DNA of 33,648 bases from Lachnoclostridium sp. MSJ-17 (GCF_018918205.1 NZ_JAHLQB010000043.1:1-33648), one strand, 5' to 3'; shown: positions 1 to 7,895, counted from the first letter of the stretch. Program-made: numbers and translations. Notes: generated from the letters alone by a model not told the origin.

Positions 1-20
1 GCCTCTGGAGAGCATAGCGT

Positions 21-1427
21 ATGACCAATTTGTACTTCTTTCATCTGCATGCCGGCTATTCGATATTTCAAAATTTCTTTTGTGCAGGTATACAATTTTT
101 TATCGTTCTGAATAGTTACGACGATACGATCAAAAACCTCACCGTTGCCAAGGTAACGGCAGGCGGCAAGACTACCGAGATGTTCTCCTTCGGCGACGCC
201 TGGGTAGCAGCGGTAAAGAACAACGGCACCATGCAGCTTGTTCAGGATTGGAAAAGCGATGACCTCGCCGGCGATGTATTCTACTACGAAGCGAACACCG
301 AATTCAAGAACGGAGCGCTCTATGTCAAGGGCAAGAACGTGACGCTTGACCTCTGCGGTCACACGATCATTCACACAAACAATCAGAAATATGATATTTG
401 CAGCGATAACGCGACGATCACCCTCATGGATTCCTCGGGTAATCGCTCGGCAATCAACGGCCTCCTTTCCAGCGGCGGCAAAGTAACTATCGACGGCGTT
501 ACCATCAAGGATTCAGCCGACGCAGGCATCAGAGTCAATAACCTCACTTTGAACGTAAAGAATACAACCTTCACCGGCAACAAAAACTCAGCGGTAGTCA
601 CCGAGAAAAACGCGGATACCACCATTGAAAACTGCATTTTTAAGAACAATAAGGAATCCGCTGTATACAACAAGAGCTCCAACGTGACGCTTAAGAACAG
701 CTATTTTGAGGACAACTGCTCAGACTCTGACAACGGCAGCACCAAGAACGGCGGAGCTGTATACAGCCACTGCACGCTCACGGTTGATAACTGCACTTTC
801 GTCAATAACAGCGCTGACAAGGGCGGCGCGATTTACGCCGATGATACAACAAACGTTACAAACAGCACTTTCACAGGCAATTCGGCAGCAGCTAAAGGCG
901 GCGCGATCATGTTTGATTACAGAGGCTGGGGCTCATGCGAAATCCTCACTCTCAATGAGTCAAAGTTTACAGGCAACACTGCAGGCTCAGACGGCGGCGC
1001 GATCTTCTGCGACTCTATGAACTACCTGACAATGAGCGATGTTGAGATCAAAAACAACACTGCAGGTTCAAACGGCGGCGGTCTCTACTGCCAGAAGGGT
1101 TCAAGCTCCTCCTGCGACCCCGACATCAGCGGCAAGATCACGATCATCGACAACAAGCTCACAAACGGCACGAAGTCGAACGCTTTCCTCGGAGAGAACA
1201 AAACCTCAAAGTGTGTCTTTAAGATAAGGGAAAACATTGATCCGAGCTCCAGAATCGGAGTAACAAGCAACACAAACGACGGCGACCTCGACATCTGCAA
1301 AATCTGGAAAAAGGACGCTTATAAAAATACTGCAAACGTATTCAGCTACGACACAGACAAGTACAAGATCAACAGATACACGCATTGGTATTCTGAGTTG
1401 TGGTGGGTAGAGATCGTTAAGAAATAA
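21..1427 (+). CDS. Beta-helix surface protein with Pmp-like repeats, 5' end probably truncated or rearranged
   Basis: From about residue 45 to 400 the protein is a right-handed parallel beta-helix of the pectate-lyase/polymorphic-membrane-protein type. It has repeated units such as FTGN, GGAIYAD, NNSADKGGAI and NTAGSDGGAIF, rich in Asn, Gly and Ser. Such proteins are normally exported adhesins or carbohydrate-binding or -cleaving proteins. No signal peptide is visible: the first 35 or so residues (rich in Phe, His and Ile) do not resemble the rest, and the start at base 21 has no good ribosome binding site. The natural N-terminus is therefore probably missing, with a junction near bases 100-130. 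Base use shifts there too, from AT-rich to GC-richer. No catalytic residues can be assigned. The C-terminus lacks a sortase motif and ends in a Trp/Lys-rich tail. A terminator follows within 25 bases. Confidence 0.7.
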   Translation: MTNLYFFHLHAGYSIFQNFFCAGIQFFIVLNSYDDTIKNLTVAKVTAGGKTTEMFSFGDAWVAAVKNNGTMQLVQDWKSDDLAGDVFYYEANTEFKNGALYVKGKNVTLDLCGHTIIHTNNQKYDICSDNATITLMDSSGNRSAINGLLSSGGKVTIDGVTIKDSADAGIRVNNLTLNVKNTTFTGNKNSAVVTEKNADTTIENCIFKNNKESAVYNKSSNVTLKNSYFEDNCSDSDNGSTKNGGAVYSHCTLTVDNCTFVNNSADKGGAIYADDTTNVTNSTFTGNSAAAKGGAIMFDYRGWGSCEILTLNESKFTGNTAGSDGGAIFCDSMNYLTMSDVEIKNNTAGSNGGGLYCQKGSSSSCDPDISGKITIIDNKLTNGTKSNAFLGENKTSKCVFKIRENIDPSSRIGVTSNTNDGDLDICKIWKKDAYKNTANVFSYDTDKYKINRYTHWYSELWWVEIVKK

Positions 1428-1447
1428 CATCATTCAATATTTTCTTG

Positions 1448-1480
1448 AACCGCTCGGGTGAAAGCCCGGGCGGTTTATTT
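1448..1480 (+). terminator. Rho-independent terminator after the beta-helix gene
   Basis: An 11-bp stem (1448-1458 with 1465-1475, one G-U wobble) around a six-base loop is followed by a T-rich run. It lies 20 bases after the beta-helix stop codon. Confidence 0.85.
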
Positions 1481-1483
1481 ATT

Positions 1484-1815
1484 CAACCGGCGGCGGATTT
1501 GATGACATACCCGTTCCTCTGAGCGCAGGCTTTATCGTCACGCATTAACAGTACTGGTTGCAGCTTTTTTGTTTGTATTTATTAAATCAGTAAATAGCAA
1601 GAATAATTATACTGAATAACCAACCATTGTTTTCAGTTTGTTTAGTATCAGACAAATGTTTACTACAACATAAAAGTTGGAGCTGATGAAACTATTAAGA
1701 AAATAGAAATAATAAGCAAAGCTGACGGTATAATCTTTCCGGTGTGTATGGACATCCGTCGGGGAATATGCTATGATGAAAATGAATACAAACCTGAGCA
1801 CAAAGGAGGCAGCTT
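1484..1815. other. AT-rich intergenic region, no supported gene
   Basis: This 330-base stretch lies between the terminator and the broken secreted-protein gene. Bases 1486-1548 read openly in one frame to a TAA after about 20 codons and could be a gene tail, but I recognise nothing. The rest is AT-rich, with no open frame on either strand that has a ribosome binding site. The last 15 bases hold the AAAGGAGG site for the next feature. Confidence 0.5.
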
Positions 1816-2069
1816 ATGAAAACAAAAAACGGCAGGGCGATCATCGCAGCATTGCTGGCGGCGAGCATGCTGTGCGCAGTTCCGACGGCGGCTCGACCGC
1901 CGCAGGCAGCTCCTTCCGATACTCGAGCAACAACGTGCTGGTGACGCGCTATAACGGCCAGATCCAAACCGTGGATAACGGCGTCAGGCCGGATATTTAC
2001 CTTTCCAACGCGCGGATGTACGACAGAACGTATATCTCGCAGGTCGTCGACAACGCGTTTCCACAGTAA
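1816..2069 (+). pseudogene. Frameshifted remnant of a small secreted protein
   Basis: An AAAGGAGG site six bases upstream introduces an ATG at 1816. It starts a clear signal peptide: MKTKN, a hydrophobic stretch rich in Ile, Ala and Leu, then CAVPTAA with an AxA-type cleavage site. This frame stops at 1942-1944 after 42 codons. Another frame stays open through 2069 and encodes a plausible mature segment (for example NNVLVTRYNGQIQTV and RPDIYLSNARMYDR). One or more small indels near the GC-rich palindrome at about 1887-1903 would account for the switch, because a good start and export signal lead nowhere in frame. A very short secreted peptide of 42 residues is the alternative. I do not recognise the family. 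Confidence 0.55.
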
Positions 2070-2084
2070 ATAATGATGTAAAAG

Positions 2085-2139
2085 TGAATCGTCTATTAGT
2101 TTTCAAAACCACGGGAGGTTGGAGTACATAGACGATTCA
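2085..2139 (+). terminator. Long-loop inverted repeat followed by T-run
   Basis: A perfect 12-bp inverted repeat (2085-2096 with 2128-2139) encloses a 31-base loop and is followed directly by six T residues. It could terminate transcription from the broken gene upstream. The loop is unusually long and carries a purine-rich GGGAGGTTGGAG core, so a small RNA is an alternative. Confidence 0.55.
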
Positions 2140-2337
2140 TTTTTTCAGGTTTTATACGATTATTGTACATAAAAAATAAAAGAATGGAATTGTTTTCCTT
2201 GCCAAAAATGGAGATATTTAAAAGAATGACAAGATCTTCAAGTTCAGTTCTATCCGGACTTTTTGAAAAACACATCTTTTTTGCTCAGCATTGACAATGA
2301 AAAATCTCGATTTTATCGAGATTTATATTAATTTGAC

Positions 2338-2366
2338 TTGAACAAATAATACCAATGTAATATAAT
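2338..2366 (+). promoter_or_regulatory. Sigma-A-type promoter for the DUF218 lipoprotein gene
   Basis: TTGAAC (2338-2343) is separated by 17 bases from a consensus TATAAT (2361-2366). The start codon at 2479 lies about 105 bases beyond the expected transcription start, leaving an AT-rich leader. Confidence 0.65.
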
Positions 2367-2478
2367 ATATATGAAATAGTTATTCTTTGCGAATTGAATC
2401 TTTAAGCGGAAACTATATTTTATGTTACCTCCGACCATACTGTGTTAAGAGGAAGCAAAGAACAGGAAGGAAAAAGAT

Positions 2479-3342
2479 ATGAAAAAAACGATTTCTATTT
2501 GGCTGATGATCGCGGTTCTTGTATTTTCGTTTGCCGGATGCGGGCAAGCCAACGCGCCTGCGCGTACAACCGACGCGATCATTCAGGATATTATCACTTA
2601 TCACGGATGCTATGATCATGAAGCGGATGCCAAGGTCAGTGAGCTGCTTGATGAACTCAACACCGTTGACAGCAAGCAGGGCGAGCTTTGGAAAAAGATT
2701 ATGGAATACTGGGATTATGCCAATAATGAGATGACCGTCAATCTCGATAAGCTTCCCGAAGACCTGCCGAAGGACAGCAGTCTCGCCATTACCGTGCTCG
2801 GCTTTGAACTGAATGACGACGGTTCGATGAAGGACGAGCTTGTCGGCAGGCTGAACACCGCCCTGAAATGCTCCGAACAGTATCCTAATGCTTATGTGAT
2901 CTGTACCGGCGGCGGTACTGCGAAGGACAACAAAGAGGTCACCGAAGCGGGTTTAATGGGCGATTGGCTGATGGAGCACAGACTCAGCGAAGACAGATTG
3001 ATCATTGAGAATCAATCGATGACTACTGCGCAGAACGCCGAGTTTTCCTATAAAATCATTCTGGACAAATACCCGAGCATAAATTCAATTGCAATCGTCA
3101 GCAGCAGCTACCATATTGCGTGGGGTTCGTTACTGTTTGAGGCTGAATTCATGAAGTACGCTCTGGAAAATAATGTTCCCGAAATTCATGTGGTTTCCAA
3201 CTGCGCCTACAAGACCTCTAACGAAACCTACAAAGAAAGCGAGATACTGCGCTGGGAGACAGGCGGTATGCTCCAGCTGGTCGGCAACAATGATCTGGCT
3301 ATGAAATATTACACAAATGAATATGAAAAGCCTGTGCTTTAA
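2479..3342 (+). CDS. DUF218 (YdcF/SanA-like) lipoprotein
   Basis: The 287-residue product starts with a lipoprotein signal peptide: MKKTIS, a hydrophobic core, then FAGC with the lipidated Cys at residue 21. It is therefore predicted to sit on the outer face of the membrane. The C-terminal two thirds match the DUF218/YdcF fold: an early strand with LAITVLGFEL, then AYVICTGGGT, an EAGLMGDWL helix, a conserved IIENQSMTTAQNAEFS segment and IAIVSSSYHIAW. Family members are linked to cell-envelope processes, but the biochemical activity is poorly defined. The segment at residues 35-90 is helical and specific to this protein. An AGGAAGGA-type site precedes the ATG by eight bases. It appears monocistronic. 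Confidence 0.85.
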   Translation: MKKTISIWLMIAVLVFSFAGCGQANAPARTTDAIIQDIITYHGCYDHEADAKVSELLDELNTVDSKQGELWKKIMEYWDYANNEMTVNLDKLPEDLPKDSSLAITVLGFELNDDGSMKDELVGRLNTALKCSEQYPNAYVICTGGGTAKDNKEVTEAGLMGDWLMEHRLSEDRLIIENQSMTTAQNAEFSYKIILDKYPSINSIAIVSSSYHIAWGSLLFEAEFMKYALENNVPEIHVVSNCAYKTSNETYKESEILRWETGGMLQLVGNNDLAMKYYTNEYEKPVL

Positions 3343-3443
3343 GGTGAAATGTTTTTCCGGACAATTGCGGAATAATCAGAGAATCTATAGCATGGCATTG
3401 GTATAGTCTGCGCAAAAATAATGGCAGAGCTTGCCCGCGTTAT

Positions 3444-3643
3444 TTTCTGATCGACATGGATCGGCTCGCCGTGGGAGATCCCATCATAGAACTTAGCGAC
3501 CTGTACTATTTTTATGTGATCCTCGGAGAGAAAGCCCCCACTGTGGCAGAAAAGTTTATGGGTTTTCCTATGACACCGCGCGTCGCTTTATGCGACTGTT
3601 CCTGAAATACTATCTGGGAACGGAAGATGAGGAACAACATTAA
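3444..3643 (+). pseudogene. C-terminal remnant of an aminoglycoside-phosphotransferase-like kinase
   Basis: Bases 3444-3547 encode a segment with YFLIDMDRLAVGDPIIELSD, the conserved metal-binding region (IDMD, then VGDPIxELxxLY) near the C-terminus of APH/choline-kinase-type phosphotransferases. A frameshift near 3550-3565 moves the reading frame, and DTARRFMRLFLKYYLGTEDE then completes the tail to TAA at 3641. The whole N-lobe, including the ATP-binding part, and the HGDxxxxN catalytic loop are absent. Beyond 3643, fragments in other frames (NADLIVDLFEKIRL) suggest further decay. It cannot make a working enzyme. Confidence 0.7.
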
Positions 3644-3817
3644 ATCCGCAGATTTTCACAAAGAACGCCGATCTGATCGTAGACCTATTTGAAAAAATTA
3701 GGCTTCGAAAATCGCCAAATCGGCGGTGCTGATCTCTTCTTCCGGATTCGGTATCAATCTGATCCAGCATATCCGGAAATGAGTCGATGTCGTCTTTTGC
3801 ATCAAAAAGCCATTAAG

Positions 3818-3848
3818 AAAGAGTCCTTCACACGCTGAAGGACTCTTT
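3818..3848. terminator. Bidirectional terminator
   Basis: A perfect 13-bp stem (3818-3830 with 3836-3848) has a five-base loop. A T-run follows on the plus strand and A residues precede it. It ends the minus-strand operon whose last stop codon is at 3895, and would also stop plus-strand transcription through the phosphotransferase remnant. Confidence 0.85.
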
Positions 3849-3894
3849 TGCATACATGTTATGCTGTGAAGATGAATTGAGTGATTAAGGTTCA

Positions 3895-4539
3895 TTATAT
3901 ATCACCCTGGTTCTCTTTCAACGCTTTATTACCTTTTATGATATAGATCAGGAACATGAAGTATTCAATTGTTTTCAGGATATTCGCGACCACATCGAAA
4001 GGCAGTGCGATTTCTTCGCCTTGTTTCTGACCGAAAATGATCTCAATTATCCTCACAATGACTTCGAAAATGATGCCGATGTAAATCACTGTAAAAATCT
4101 TTTTCCCGTTTTTGGATAAATCCGGTCTGCAGAGACGCTCTGAAAGATGCATGATTCCGTGGATGATATAGTGTACCATGAAGAAATATGCAACATCTCC
4201 GGCGATAGAGAAAATTAAATAAGCAGTTTCGTTTTCATAGAAAAACGCCGACAGGACAAAGAAGATGATCTGGGCAATTATCGCGAACAGCGAAACTTTA
4301 AAGGCAGGTTCATCCTTGCTCGCGGCGGTAATTCCGAAGATTTCCAAAACATATGCCGCAACATATATGACGATAGTCACAATCACGACGACGCCGGACG
4401 TGAAGAGTTCCGATTCGGAAGCATCAACTCCCGGCAAAGCAAAAACAGACACAATAACGGAGATGAGTGACGCCGCCAACGCGATGAATTCTGCTATCAC
4501 TATTGTTTGAAGACCTTTTGATGCGTTCGGATACTTCAT
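3895..4539 (-). CDS. Multi-pass membrane protein of unknown function
   Basis: A 214-residue, very hydrophobic protein with about six predicted membrane segments (roughly residues 12-35, 46-68, 82-100, 106-128, 148-168, 188-203). Charged or polar loops such as SERLCRPDLSKNGKK separate the later helices. I recognise no motif. An AGGAGGGG site sits just upstream of the ATG. The gene follows the ATPase-symporter fusion by 34 bases and precedes the operon terminator, so it is probably co-transcribed with it and might be an accessory subunit. No homolog-based function can be offered. Confidence 0.75.
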   Translation of the reverse strand: MKYPNASKGLQTIVIAEFIALAASLISVIVSVFALPGVDASESELFTSGVVVIVTIVIYVAAYVLEIFGITAASKDEPAFKVSLFAIIAQIIFFVLSAFFYENETAYLIFSIAGDVAYFFMVHYIIHGIMHLSERLCRPDLSKNGKKIFTVIYIGIIFEVIVRIIEIIFGQKQGEEIALPFDVVANILKTIEYFMFLIYIIKGNKALKENQGDI

Positions 4540-4573
4540 ATGACCCCTCCTGACAGACCGGTTTTACTGTTAA

Positions 4574-6175
4574 TCACGAAGCAAGCTGCTGCCGGGCTTT
4601 TTGCTCCTCTATGGCTACCGTGACGATATCGCCTATCACATTGATGATGTTCTGCAGCCAGCCGAAAAAGACTTCGGCAAATATTGCGATGATAATCAGC
4701 TCATCCGCCTTTAAATACAGGGTGATGATCAATATGCCGATCATTATCGAGCCCGGTTGGTTAGGCGCGCCGACAGAGAGGAACAGAATAAGAAAAGCTA
4801 TGCCGATGATCTGTAACCATGAAATTTCTATACCAAGCAGGAAGATGAAGCTCATTGAGATCAGCATGATCAAAAAGCAGTTTCCATCCAGATTTGTCTG
4901 AGCGAGTATCGGCAGATTATCCGAGAGCCTCTTTCTGTCGTATCCGTATTTGCGCGAGCAATATCTGATATTGAACGGAACCGCGTCTATTACGGAACTG
5001 ATTTTGAAATTCTCCCACAGCAGCGCGGGCAAATGTTTTGCAAAGGACTTGATGTTGACTTTGCCGATGAGCAGGCGTATCAGGTAAAACGCCGATATGA
5101 CGATCATACTGAGCGCGACGATCAGAAGCACCTCTAACAGGATCATCAGGTTTTCTAATCCGTCGATCATAAGCATCGACAGAGCCGCGAAAAAACAGAA
5201 GAACGGCAGTGTGAACATCACGACGGTGAGCATTTTGGAGAATACATCTAAGCTGATATTGATGAATTTGTGTACCGCGCCGAAGTACTCTCCGATCGAG
5301 CATAACGCGTAGGTCAGAAGCAGCGATAAAATAATGATCGGGAACGGCATAATCGTCTCGAACGGTTCAAAAATGTTATCGGGAACAAGCGAATTGATGA
5401 ACTCCGTCATATTCATATCGCTTGAGAACAAGCCTAAGCCTCCGAAATAGCCCTGATGCAGGTATAAAACATCCGCAATCAGCGGACCTGTTATCAGCGC
5501 GAGCACTACCGCAATAAAGGAAGTGACTATCGTTTTTATCTGCAGTTTTCTGGCAGAGGAGTTTTTTTCCGAAACGATATAGATGTCTGTCAGATTCTTG
5601 ACAAGGGAGAAGAACGTGACCGGTGCGCCGATCATAAGCATCGCGTTTGCGAATTGCTTGATGATGGGCATAAAATATTTTTCATCGAGCGATGTTAAAT
5701 TGTCGGCGCTTACGAATGCGATCAGCGCTATGCTGACCGGCACAGCAAGAAGCATTGCGATAAAGCAGTAAATCAGAGCGCTGTTGTTATTTCTTTTGAC
5801 AACGATGCTGACGCGGTTATAGCCCAAGCGGTATCGGTAGCCTACCTTGTCGCTGAAAGCCTGCACGATCTGCAGCTCGGGCGAAATGCTTTTCTGATCC
5901 TTTTTCATGCTCGGAATATAAGATTCGCCCTCAAAGCCGAGAGTGATATTATATTCGCCGAAGTTTTTTTGCGCTTTGATCGTCAGGATAGTATCCTGAC
6001 CGTAGCCCTGTTCGATCATATCATTAAACAAAGCCTCAAACAGCAGCATTGTCTCAAAACTGCTCTCATCGCCGATTCGCTTTTGTATCAGCCATTGTTT
6101 GATAAACTGATCGGCGACCTCATAGCTTTCCGGTTTGAGCTGTATCTCTAAAGTGCGATTTTTAGTCAGGCTCAT
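4574..6175 (-). CDS. RsbW-like ATPase domain fused to a DAACS-type (dicarboxylate/amino acid:cation) symporter
   Basis: 533 residues. Residues 1-129 look like a degenerate HATPase_c_2 (anti-sigma/serine-kinase, RsbW-type) domain: an N-box-like LLFEALFNDMIEQGY with Asn51, a G1-like FEGESYIP, and a C-terminal strand pair YRYRLGYNRVSIVVKR. Residues 132-525 are a Glt-fold symporter with about eight membrane helices. The hairpin-1 SSVIDAVP (393-400) replaces the usual Ser-rich tip, TNLDGN (427-432) corresponds to NMDGT, SVGAPNQPGS (467-476) to hairpin 2, and NVIGD (512-516) to the last sodium-site motif. Aligning NVIGD with Glt-Ph puts Gly505 and Gln508 where the substrate-binding Asp394 and Arg397 would be, so the substrate is probably not an acidic amino acid or C4-dicarboxylate. 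It lies in an operon with two acetolactate decarboxylase copies, which hints at a fermentation-linked solute, but this is inference. Confidence 0.8.
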   Translation of the reverse strand: MSLTKNRTLEIQLKPESYEVADQFIKQWLIQKRIGDESSFETMLLFEALFNDMIEQGYGQDTILTIKAQKNFGEYNITLGFEGESYIPSMKKDQKSISPELQIVQAFSDKVGYRYRLGYNRVSIVVKRNNNSALIYCFIAMLLAVPVSIALIAFVSADNLTSLDEKYFMPIIKQFANAMLMIGAPVTFFSLVKNLTDIYIVSEKNSSARKLQIKTIVTSFIAVVLALITGPLIADVLYLHQGYFGGLGLFSSDMNMTEFINSLVPDNIFEPFETIMPFPIIILSLLLTYALCSIGEYFGAVHKFINISLDVFSKMLTVVMFTLPFFCFFAALSMLMIDGLENLMILLEVLLIVALSMIVISAFYLIRLLIGKVNIKSFAKHLPALLWENFKISSVIDAVPFNIRYCSRKYGYDRKRLSDNLPILAQTNLDGNCFLIMLISMSFIFLLGIEISWLQIIGIAFLILFLSVGAPNQPGSIMIGILIITLYLKADELIIIAIFAEVFFGWLQNIINVIGDIVTVAIEEQKARQQLAS

Positions 6176-6207
6176 AAGTCCCCGTCACCATCCTCATTTA
6201 GTATAAA

Positions 6208-6936
6208 TCAACCGTTTCCTTGCTCTACTTCCTCGATCTCTTTCTTTAACGCATTTTTCAGAGAGTATGTATCAAATGCCGCGTCATTCGGCAACTGAAT
6301 ATCGATCCTGTCCATTTTTTGCAGCAGACATTCTCCCGAGCCAAAAGCTGCCTCGAATACGTGACCTCCGAGCTTTTTGTCCTTCGAGAGAAAGTGCATG
6401 TGCCATCCTGCAGCGTTGATCCCGTCCATATAATCGGGAAAATACACACAGACGAGCGTTCCGTAAATTCCCTCAAAACAAAAGTCCTTCTGCGTTTTTG
6501 AAAGTATATTCTTCAAGGAAACGTGCTGTGAACGATAAGGCGCTCCGGCGCGTGCATGTATTTTTTCAAACCATCCGTCTATCCGCGCAATATGGATGCT
6601 GTTAAGACCGAAATCTTCTTCTATTCTCAGGGTCAGTTCCAGCTTGATGGCTTCAAGGTTCGGCAATTAATCTATTTCAAAGGCTCTTCCGCCTCTGACA
6701 AATCCGGAAACCGCAAAAGGCACGCCTGCCGCGTCTTCCGACTGAACGATGCTTCCGTCATTTTTCGCTTGATAGCATACGCCGTCCAGAATGATCATCT
6801 CGCCGTCCACATGCTCGAAGGTACCGAGTCCGGTATCGCCGTGCTCCAATAATTTCCGCACTGTGACAACGGGCTTTGTATATCCCAGCGCTAAAGCCTG
6901 CAATGTAGAAGCCTGATATAATTTATTCGATTTCAT
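6208..6936 (-). pseudogene. Second alpha-acetolactate decarboxylase, cytoplasmic type, interrupted by one in-frame TAA
   Basis: The ATG at 6936 has GAGGAA nine bases upstream and lies four bases after the stop of the neighbouring decarboxylase. The first 89 codons give the family's N-terminal domain (YQASTLQALALGY, LLEHGDTGLGTFEHVDGEM, LDGVCYQA). A TAA at 6669-6667 interrupts, and the same frame continues without any gap through GWFEKIHARAGAP, YFPDYMDGINAAGWHMHFLS and LGGHVFE to a stop at 6208. Aligned with the upstream paralog, the TAA replaces a single residue (Asp139 there). The metal ligands HxH and the later His, the conserved Glu in GEM, and the Arg in HARA all persist. The second half could restart at TTG 6666. 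It is either a recent nonsense mutant, a split protein made by re-initiation, or a readthrough product. No signal peptide is present. Confidence 0.8.
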
Positions 6937-6940
6937 CTTA

Positions 6941-7810
6941 TTATTCCTCGTTTGTTTCAACCTTCTTGATAGCGTCGCTGACGTCCTTTGAAAGCTCCAT
7001 CTTTTGGAAATCGCCGTTATCAGTCAGGCACATGTCAAATTCGGGCGTAGCGTCGTACTCCGCCGTTGCTTTACTGAATTTAAGGTCAAGCAAATGACCG
7101 CCCTTTGTTTTGTCATCGGAGATGAAGTGGAAATGCCAGCCGGGTGTGTTCAGTCCGTTCATGTAATCGGGGCAATACAGAGCGACTACCGTACCTGTGA
7201 TGTTGTCATAGTTAAATTCTCTCTGGTCTGTTTCGAGCGCCTTGTCGAGCGTCTTATAGGGTTTTTCCTGCTTGATTTCGCTGCGCACGTTCATTTTCTC
7301 GAAGGTGCCGTTCATTCTTACAAAGTAAAAAAGGTTTTTGCCGTTTTGCTCAACCATCGCGTTGAGCTTTTCCTTTAAGGCATTAACGTCACCTATATCC
7401 GAAAGCTCCACGCTGCCGTCCTTATCAAAGAAAGTCACATTGGAGAAGGGAACGGTTTCGTAATCAGCCGCTTCCTGAACCGTGCTGTCGCCGAGCGCCT
7501 GATATACCGTTCCATCGAGTACGATCATCTCGCCGTTGACGCCCTCAAAGGTGCCGATGCCTATGTCGCCGTGCTTTTTGAGCTCGCTTACCTTGATAAT
7601 GCCGTCATAATAGCCCTGCGTCAGCGATTGCAAGAGGGCAACCTGATAAATCGTTTCTCTGTCATTTTCGGTTTGTGAACTTTTCGTTTCAGCCTGCGCA
7701 GCGGTAGTTTCCTGCTGCTCGCTGTTGTTCCCGGACTGCTGCTGAGCGGAGCATGCCGCCAAAGGAACCATCATTGTCGCCGCTAAAAGAATTGCTAAGA
7801 TTTTTTTCAA
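6941..7810 (-). CDS. Alpha-acetolactate decarboxylase with lipoprotein signal (extracytoplasmic)
   Basis: The 289-residue protein converts 2-acetolactate to acetoin and CO2 if active. Residues 1-20 form a lipoprotein signal ending in PLAAC (Cys20), then a Gln/Ser/Thr-rich linker to about residue 53. The catalytic part is full-length: YQVALLQSLTQGYYDG, KKHGDIGIGTFEGVNGEM with the conserved Glu94, MNVRSE with Arg175, and the metal-binding GWHFHFIS (His226, His228) plus KGGHLLD (His239). The enzyme is thus predicted to be anchored outside the membrane, whereas Bacillus AlsD is cytoplasmic; secreted forms are known, for example in Brevibacillus brevis. The start codon is TTG, with AAGAAGGAT suitably spaced upstream. 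It is first in a minus-strand operon and driven by the promoter at 7896-7925. Confidence 0.88.
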   Translation of the reverse strand: MKKILAILLAATMMVPLAACSAQQQSGNNSEQQETTAAQAETKSSQTENDRETIYQVALLQSLTQGYYDGIIKVSELKKHGDIGIGTFEGVNGEMIVLDGTVYQALGDSTVQEAADYETVPFSNVTFFDKDGSVELSDIGDVNALKEKLNAMVEQNGKNLFYFVRMNGTFEKMNVRSEIKQEKPYKTLDKALETDQREFNYDNITGTVVALYCPDYMNGLNTPGWHFHFISDDKTKGGHLLDLKFSKATAEYDATPEFDMCLTDNGDFQKMELSKDVSDAIKKVETNEE

Positions 7811-7845
7811 AATAAATATCCTTCTTTCTCGAGTATGTTATTGTT

Positions 7846-7860
7846 ACTGCAAAATGCAGT
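7846..7860. promoter_or_regulatory. Palindrome in the decarboxylase leader, possible operator
   Basis: ACTGCA and TGCAGT form a perfect 6-bp inverted repeat around AAA, about 36 bases downstream of the minus-strand -10 element and before the ribosome binding site. It could be a repressor site or a small leader hairpin. Only the symmetry and position support this. Confidence 0.35.
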
Positions 7861-7895
7861 TTGGGTTTATTGGTTAAGTGTCTTACATAATTAAT

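Larger units (their letters stand above)
2070..2478. other. AT-rich intergenic region with hairpins and promoter
   Basis: About 400 bases without a supported gene. It holds the 12-bp inverted repeat at 2085-2139, a 9-bp hairpin at 2302-2324 and the promoter at 2338-2366, each listed or mentioned separately. A 36-codon open frame at 2184-2294 has no ribosome binding site and is not called. Confidence 0.6.
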
